A DNA stretch of 64,000 bases from CALOCY01 sp942491975 (GTDB lineage: Bacteria > Bacteroidota > Bacteroidia > Bacteroidales > Prolixibacteraceae): NCBI GenBank assembly GCA_942491975.1, contig CALOCY010000004.1:1984001-2048000 (forward strand), written 5' to 3'. How positions within the stretch are numbered: the stretch's first letter is position 1; each line of letters starts with the position of its first letter. The position numbers and the translations under genes are program-made. The notes under the pieces were generated by a model. It made no database searches. It was given only the letters and a program-made list of their open reading frames with translations, and had not been told where the DNA came from. Below, piece after piece: positions 61,737 through 64,000 of the stretch.

Positions 61737-62183
61737 CTAAAGTATTTCTGTGGAACCATTCAATTTTTCAATTGTTTCTTTCGCGCTTTTTGAGAAAGCG
61801 TGTGCTTTTACTTCCAGTTTCGCTTTTAGCTCTCCATCTCCCAATATTTTCACCCTGTCATTTTTGGAAGCAAATCCAGCTTCAACCAATGTATTTACAT
61901 CGATAGCAGCCAAACCTTTCTCATCAGCCAGTTTCTGGAGTGCATCCAGATTAACAGCTTTGTACTCAACACGATTGATATTTTTGAAACCAAATTTTGG
62001 CACGCGGCGCTGAAGTGGCATCTGCCCACCTTCAAACCCGATCTTGCTTTTATAGCCTGACCTTGATTTAGCACCTTTGTGTCCACGTGTCGAAGTACCG
62101 CCATGACCTGATCCCTGGCCTCTACCAATTCTTTTTGGCTTTTTGGTAGCACCTTCTGCAGGTTTTAAATTACTTAAATCCAT
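61737..62183 (-). CDS. rplO: 50S ribosomal protein L15
   Basis: This 148-residue protein starts MDLSNLKPAEGATKKPKRIGRGQGSGHGG. The Gly/Lys-rich N-terminus and GFEGGQMPLQRRVPKFGF are L15 hallmarks. It lies between rpmD and secY. Confidence 0.98.
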   Translation of the reverse strand: MDLSNLKPAEGATKKPKRIGRGQGSGHGGTSTRGHKGAKSRSGYKSKIGFEGGQMPLQRRVPKFGFKNINRVEYKAVNLDALQKLADEKGLAAIDVNTLVEAGFASKNDRVKILGDGELKAKLEVKAHAFSKSAKETIEKLNGSTEIL

Positions 62184-62199
62184 AACGTATATTCGTTAA

Positions 62200-62385
62200 C
62201 TATTTTTTAACTTCTTCAACAGTAAGCAAATGCTTAAGTTTTCCAACCATCCCCAAAATTTGCGGAGTGTTTTCATGCACTACTGTCTGATTCATTTTTC
62301 TCAATCCCAGCGCATCAAGAGTCGCTTTTTGTCTCTTGGAAGAGCCTATTCTACTTTTCGTCTGAGTGATTTTTATCTTAGCCAT
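62200..62385 (-). CDS. rpmD: 50S ribosomal protein L30
   Basis: The product has 61 residues from ATG 62385 (MAKIKITQTKSRIGSSKRQK). A TTG at 62391 would add two residues, but relatives start MAKIKI. It ends LLTVEEVKK. It lies 6 bp after rpsE and 16 bp before rplO. Confidence 0.95.
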   Translation of the reverse strand: MAKIKITQTKSRIGSSKRQKATLDALGLRKMNQTVVHENTPQILGMVGKLKHLLTVEEVKK

Positions 62386-62391
62386 ATCCAA

Positions 62392-62907
62392 TTATCCGTT
62401 AAAAACGTTATCCAATGATACACCTCTCTGTTCAGCAATAGTGTACGCATCCCTCATCTCTAATAAAGCCTGCATTGTAGCTTTTACCAGGTTATGGGGG
62501 TTAGAAGAACCTTTTGATTTGGCCAGAATATCATGTACCCCAACACTTTCCAATACAGCACGCATCGCACCGCCCGCTTTTACTCCGGTACCCGAAGAAG
62601 CAGGTTTTAGGAAAACACGCGCGCCTCCAAACTTAGCAACCTGTTCGTGAGGAACAGTTTTGTTGATAATTGGAATTTTCACCAGATTCTTTTTAGCGGC
62701 ATCAACTCCTTTAGCAATTGCAGTGGTAACTTCACTTGCTTTACCAAGTCCCCAACCTACAATACCATCTTCGTTACCAACAACTACAATAGCTGAAAAA
62801 CTGAAGGTTCTACCACCTTTAGTAACTTTAGTAACACGGTTGATTGCCACTAAACGATCCTTTAATTCTAAATCGCTGGTTTTAACTTTTCTGATGTTTC
62901 CTGACAT
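62392..62907 (-). CDS. rpsE: 30S ribosomal protein S5
   Basis: This 171-residue protein has two S5 domains: VNRVTKVTKGGRTFSFSAIVVVGN near 22 and KPASSGTGVKAGGAMRAVLESVGV near 101. It contributes to decoding accuracy. It lies between rplR and rpmD in the spc operon order. Confidence 0.98.
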   Translation of the reverse strand: MSGNIRKVKTSDLELKDRLVAINRVTKVTKGGRTFSFSAIVVVGNEDGIVGWGLGKASEVTTAIAKGVDAAKKNLVKIPIINKTVPHEQVAKFGGARVFLKPASSGTGVKAGGAMRAVLESVGVHDILAKSKGSSNPHNLVKATMQALLEMRDAYTIAEQRGVSLDNVFNG

Positions 62908-62912
62908 AATTC

Positions 62913-63269
62913 TTAAAATTTAAGGCCACCTTCACGAGCCGCATCGGCTAATTGTTTTACTCTACCGTGATATAAAAAACCATTCCTGTCAAACACTACA
63001 TCAGTAATGCCCGCTTCTTTGGCTTTTTCTGCAATCAGCTTACCAACCAGAGCAGCTTTTTCACTTTTTGTACCTGTTTGCTCAATTATCTCTTTATGCT
63101 GAGATGAAGCGGCACAGATAGTTTTTCCTGCAAGATCGTCGATCAACTGGACGTAGATCTGTTTGTTACTTCTGAACACGCTCAGACGAGGCCTTTCTGT
63201 GGTTCCGGAAACAATTTTCCGAACCCTCATCTTAATTCTGTTTCTACGCTGTAATTTATTTATTGCCAT
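62913..63269 (-). CDS. rplR: 50S ribosomal protein L18
   Basis: This 118-residue 5S rRNA-binding protein reads MAINKLQRRNRIKMRVRKIV, with RPRLSVFRSNKQIYVQLIDD after it. The C-terminal VVFDRNGFLYHGRVKQLADAAREGG is typical. It lies between rplF and rpsE. Confidence 0.98.
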   Translation of the reverse strand: MAINKLQRRNRIKMRVRKIVSGTTERPRLSVFRSNKQIYVQLIDDLAGKTICAASSQHKEIIEQTGTKSEKAALVGKLIAEKAKEAGITDVVFDRNGFLYHGRVKQLADAAREGGLKF

Positions 63270-63285
63270 GATTACTTACGCTTTA

Positions 63286-63840
63286 CTATTTAGCAGCAGC
63301 TTTACCAGCTTTTCTACGAAGCTGTTCGCCAACAAACTTGACACCTTTACCTTTGTACGGTTCAGGTTTACGGAATGACCTGATTTTAGCAGCAACCTGT
63401 CCAACCAATTGTTTGTCGTGACTCTTAAGAGTAACAATAGGGTTACTACGCTTATCTCCGCTTACCTCTACCTTAATTTCAGATGGCATCCCCAGATGAA
63501 TCTGGTGTGCATATCCTAATGAAAGGGTCAATATATCTCCCTGTAACTCGGCACGATAACCAACACCCACCAGCTCCAGTTTTATCTCATAACCTTTTGA
63601 AACACCCTCAACCATATTGTTGAGTAATGAACGGTACAAACCGTGCATTGCTTTGTGTCGCTTCTGGTCTGTCGGACGAGTCACCAGCAATTGATTACCG
63701 TCAACTTTTACAGTAATATCCTTATCAACCTGCTGAGTAAGCTCACCCAATGAACCCTTAACAGTTACCAGGTTTTCTTTACCAACAGTTACATCTACTC
63801 CTGCGGGAATCTCGATGGGTAATTTACCTATTCGTGACAT
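63286..63840 (-). CDS. rplF: 50S ribosomal protein L6
   Basis: This 184-residue protein with two L6 domains starts MSRIGKLPIEIPAGVDVTVG. The C-terminal RKPEPYKGKGVKFVGEQLRRKAGKAAAK is diagnostic. It lies 16 bp before rplR and 15 bp after the rpsH stop. Confidence 0.98.
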   Translation of the reverse strand: MSRIGKLPIEIPAGVDVTVGKENLVTVKGSLGELTQQVDKDITVKVDGNQLLVTRPTDQKRHKAMHGLYRSLLNNMVEGVSKGYEIKLELVGVGYRAELQGDILTLSLGYAHQIHLGMPSEIKVEVSGDKRSNPIVTLKSHDKQLVGQVAAKIRSFRKPEPYKGKGVKFVGEQLRRKAGKAAAK

Positions 63841-63855
63841 TGATTTTCCTCCAAA

Positions 63856-64000
63856 TTAATAAATGTAACATAAAACTTCACCACCAACATTCAGGTCCTT
63901 TGCTTCTTTATCGGTAATAATACCTTTAGAAGTCGAGAGGATAGCTATACCTAATCCGTTAAGTACACGTGGAATACTGTTGGTATCACAATACTGTCTC
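63856..64000 (-). CDS. rpsH: 30S ribosomal protein S8 (partial, N-terminus outside window)
   Basis: The last 47 residues read RQYCDTNSIPRVLNGLGIAI followed by LSTSKGIITDKEAKDLNVGGEVLCYIY, the C-terminal end of S8. S8 organises the central domain of 16S rRNA and represses the spc operon. The 5' part of the gene lies beyond base 64000. Confidence 0.93.
   Translation of the reverse strand, partial: RQYCDTNSIPRVLNGLGIAILSTSKGIITDKEAKDLNVGGEVLCYIY

Overview
The window is a compact, mostly housekeeping stretch of a chromosome from a member of the Bacteroidota, most likely order Bacteroidales. The evidence is mutually consistent. Several promoters fit the Bacteroidetes pattern TTTG-N19-TAnnTTTG. 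Some families are typical of the phylum: RpoZ-type omega, DUF4835, the DUF4369/TlpA fusion, DUF5063, a DUF2795 protein, OstA-like and SurA-like genes in one block, an oxoamine synthase of the sphingolipid/sulfonolipid type, and an L17 with a long acidic tail. Ribosomal genes follow the spc/alpha order. An ADP-forming acetyl-CoA synthetase, a UbiD decarboxylase and a GH29 fucosidase suggest a fermentative, glycan-using anaerobe or facultative organism. No rRNA, CRISPR, prophage or intact insertion sequence was seen.

Layout. 0-4 kb: recG (cut by the window edge), a methyltransferase-like gene, a LolD/MacB-type ABC ATPase with a cobalamin adenosyltransferase, and a DUF2795 gene. 4-12.3 kb (minus strand): an envelope block of OstA-like protein, MoxR ATPase, two parvulin-type foldases and one parvulin-less foldase-like lipoprotein, then guaB. 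12.3-19.4 kb: recQ, DUF5063, a 3'-5' exonuclease and an RlmI-like methyltransferase in a row, then rlmD and nfo. 19.4-28 kb: a frameshifted HU-like gene, a CNNM transporter-like protein, a large secreted protein of unknown function, a Cys/Lys-rich secreted protein divergent from a histidine kinase/response regulator pair, a MATE exporter and a HEAT-repeat protein. 28-36.9 kb: a dihydroorotate-dehydrogenase-like enzyme, recN, a DUF4835 protein, coaBC (split by a frameshift in a run of ten A), rpoZ, bamD, the oxoamine synthase and trxB. 37.2-37.9 kb: three tRNA genes around a GIY-YIG gene. 38.3-47.8 kb: ADP-forming acetate-CoA ligase, a universal stress protein, a tiny secreted repeat peptide, fucosidase, a TlpA lipoprotein, ychF, and an ECF sigma / membrane anti-sigma-like / Spy-like operon. 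47.8-56.8 kb: hutH, hisS, a higBA toxin-antitoxin pair, REP-like repeats, an OsmC protein, ettA and ubiD. 56.8-64 kb: rplQ, rpoA, rpsD, rpsK, rpsM, rpmJ, infA, secY, rplO, rpmD, rpsE, rplR, rplF and the end of rpsH, all on the minus strand.

The most interesting unexplained signals are these. (1) The divergent Cys-rich secreted protein and two-component system at 23.5-25.8 kb share an intergenic region with three TGTTAA repeats one helical turn apart, a likely OmpR-family operator. (2) A 75-residue secreted protein at 41.5 kb carries two copies of a 13-residue EIExWM motif. (3) A 105-bp REP-like unit is tandemly duplicated at 52.2 kb, with diverged copies nearby. (4) coaBC is interrupted exactly at an A10 run, which could be a sequencing error, a mutation or a transcriptional slippage site. 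Function calls rest on recognised motifs and family knowledge; no database search was run.
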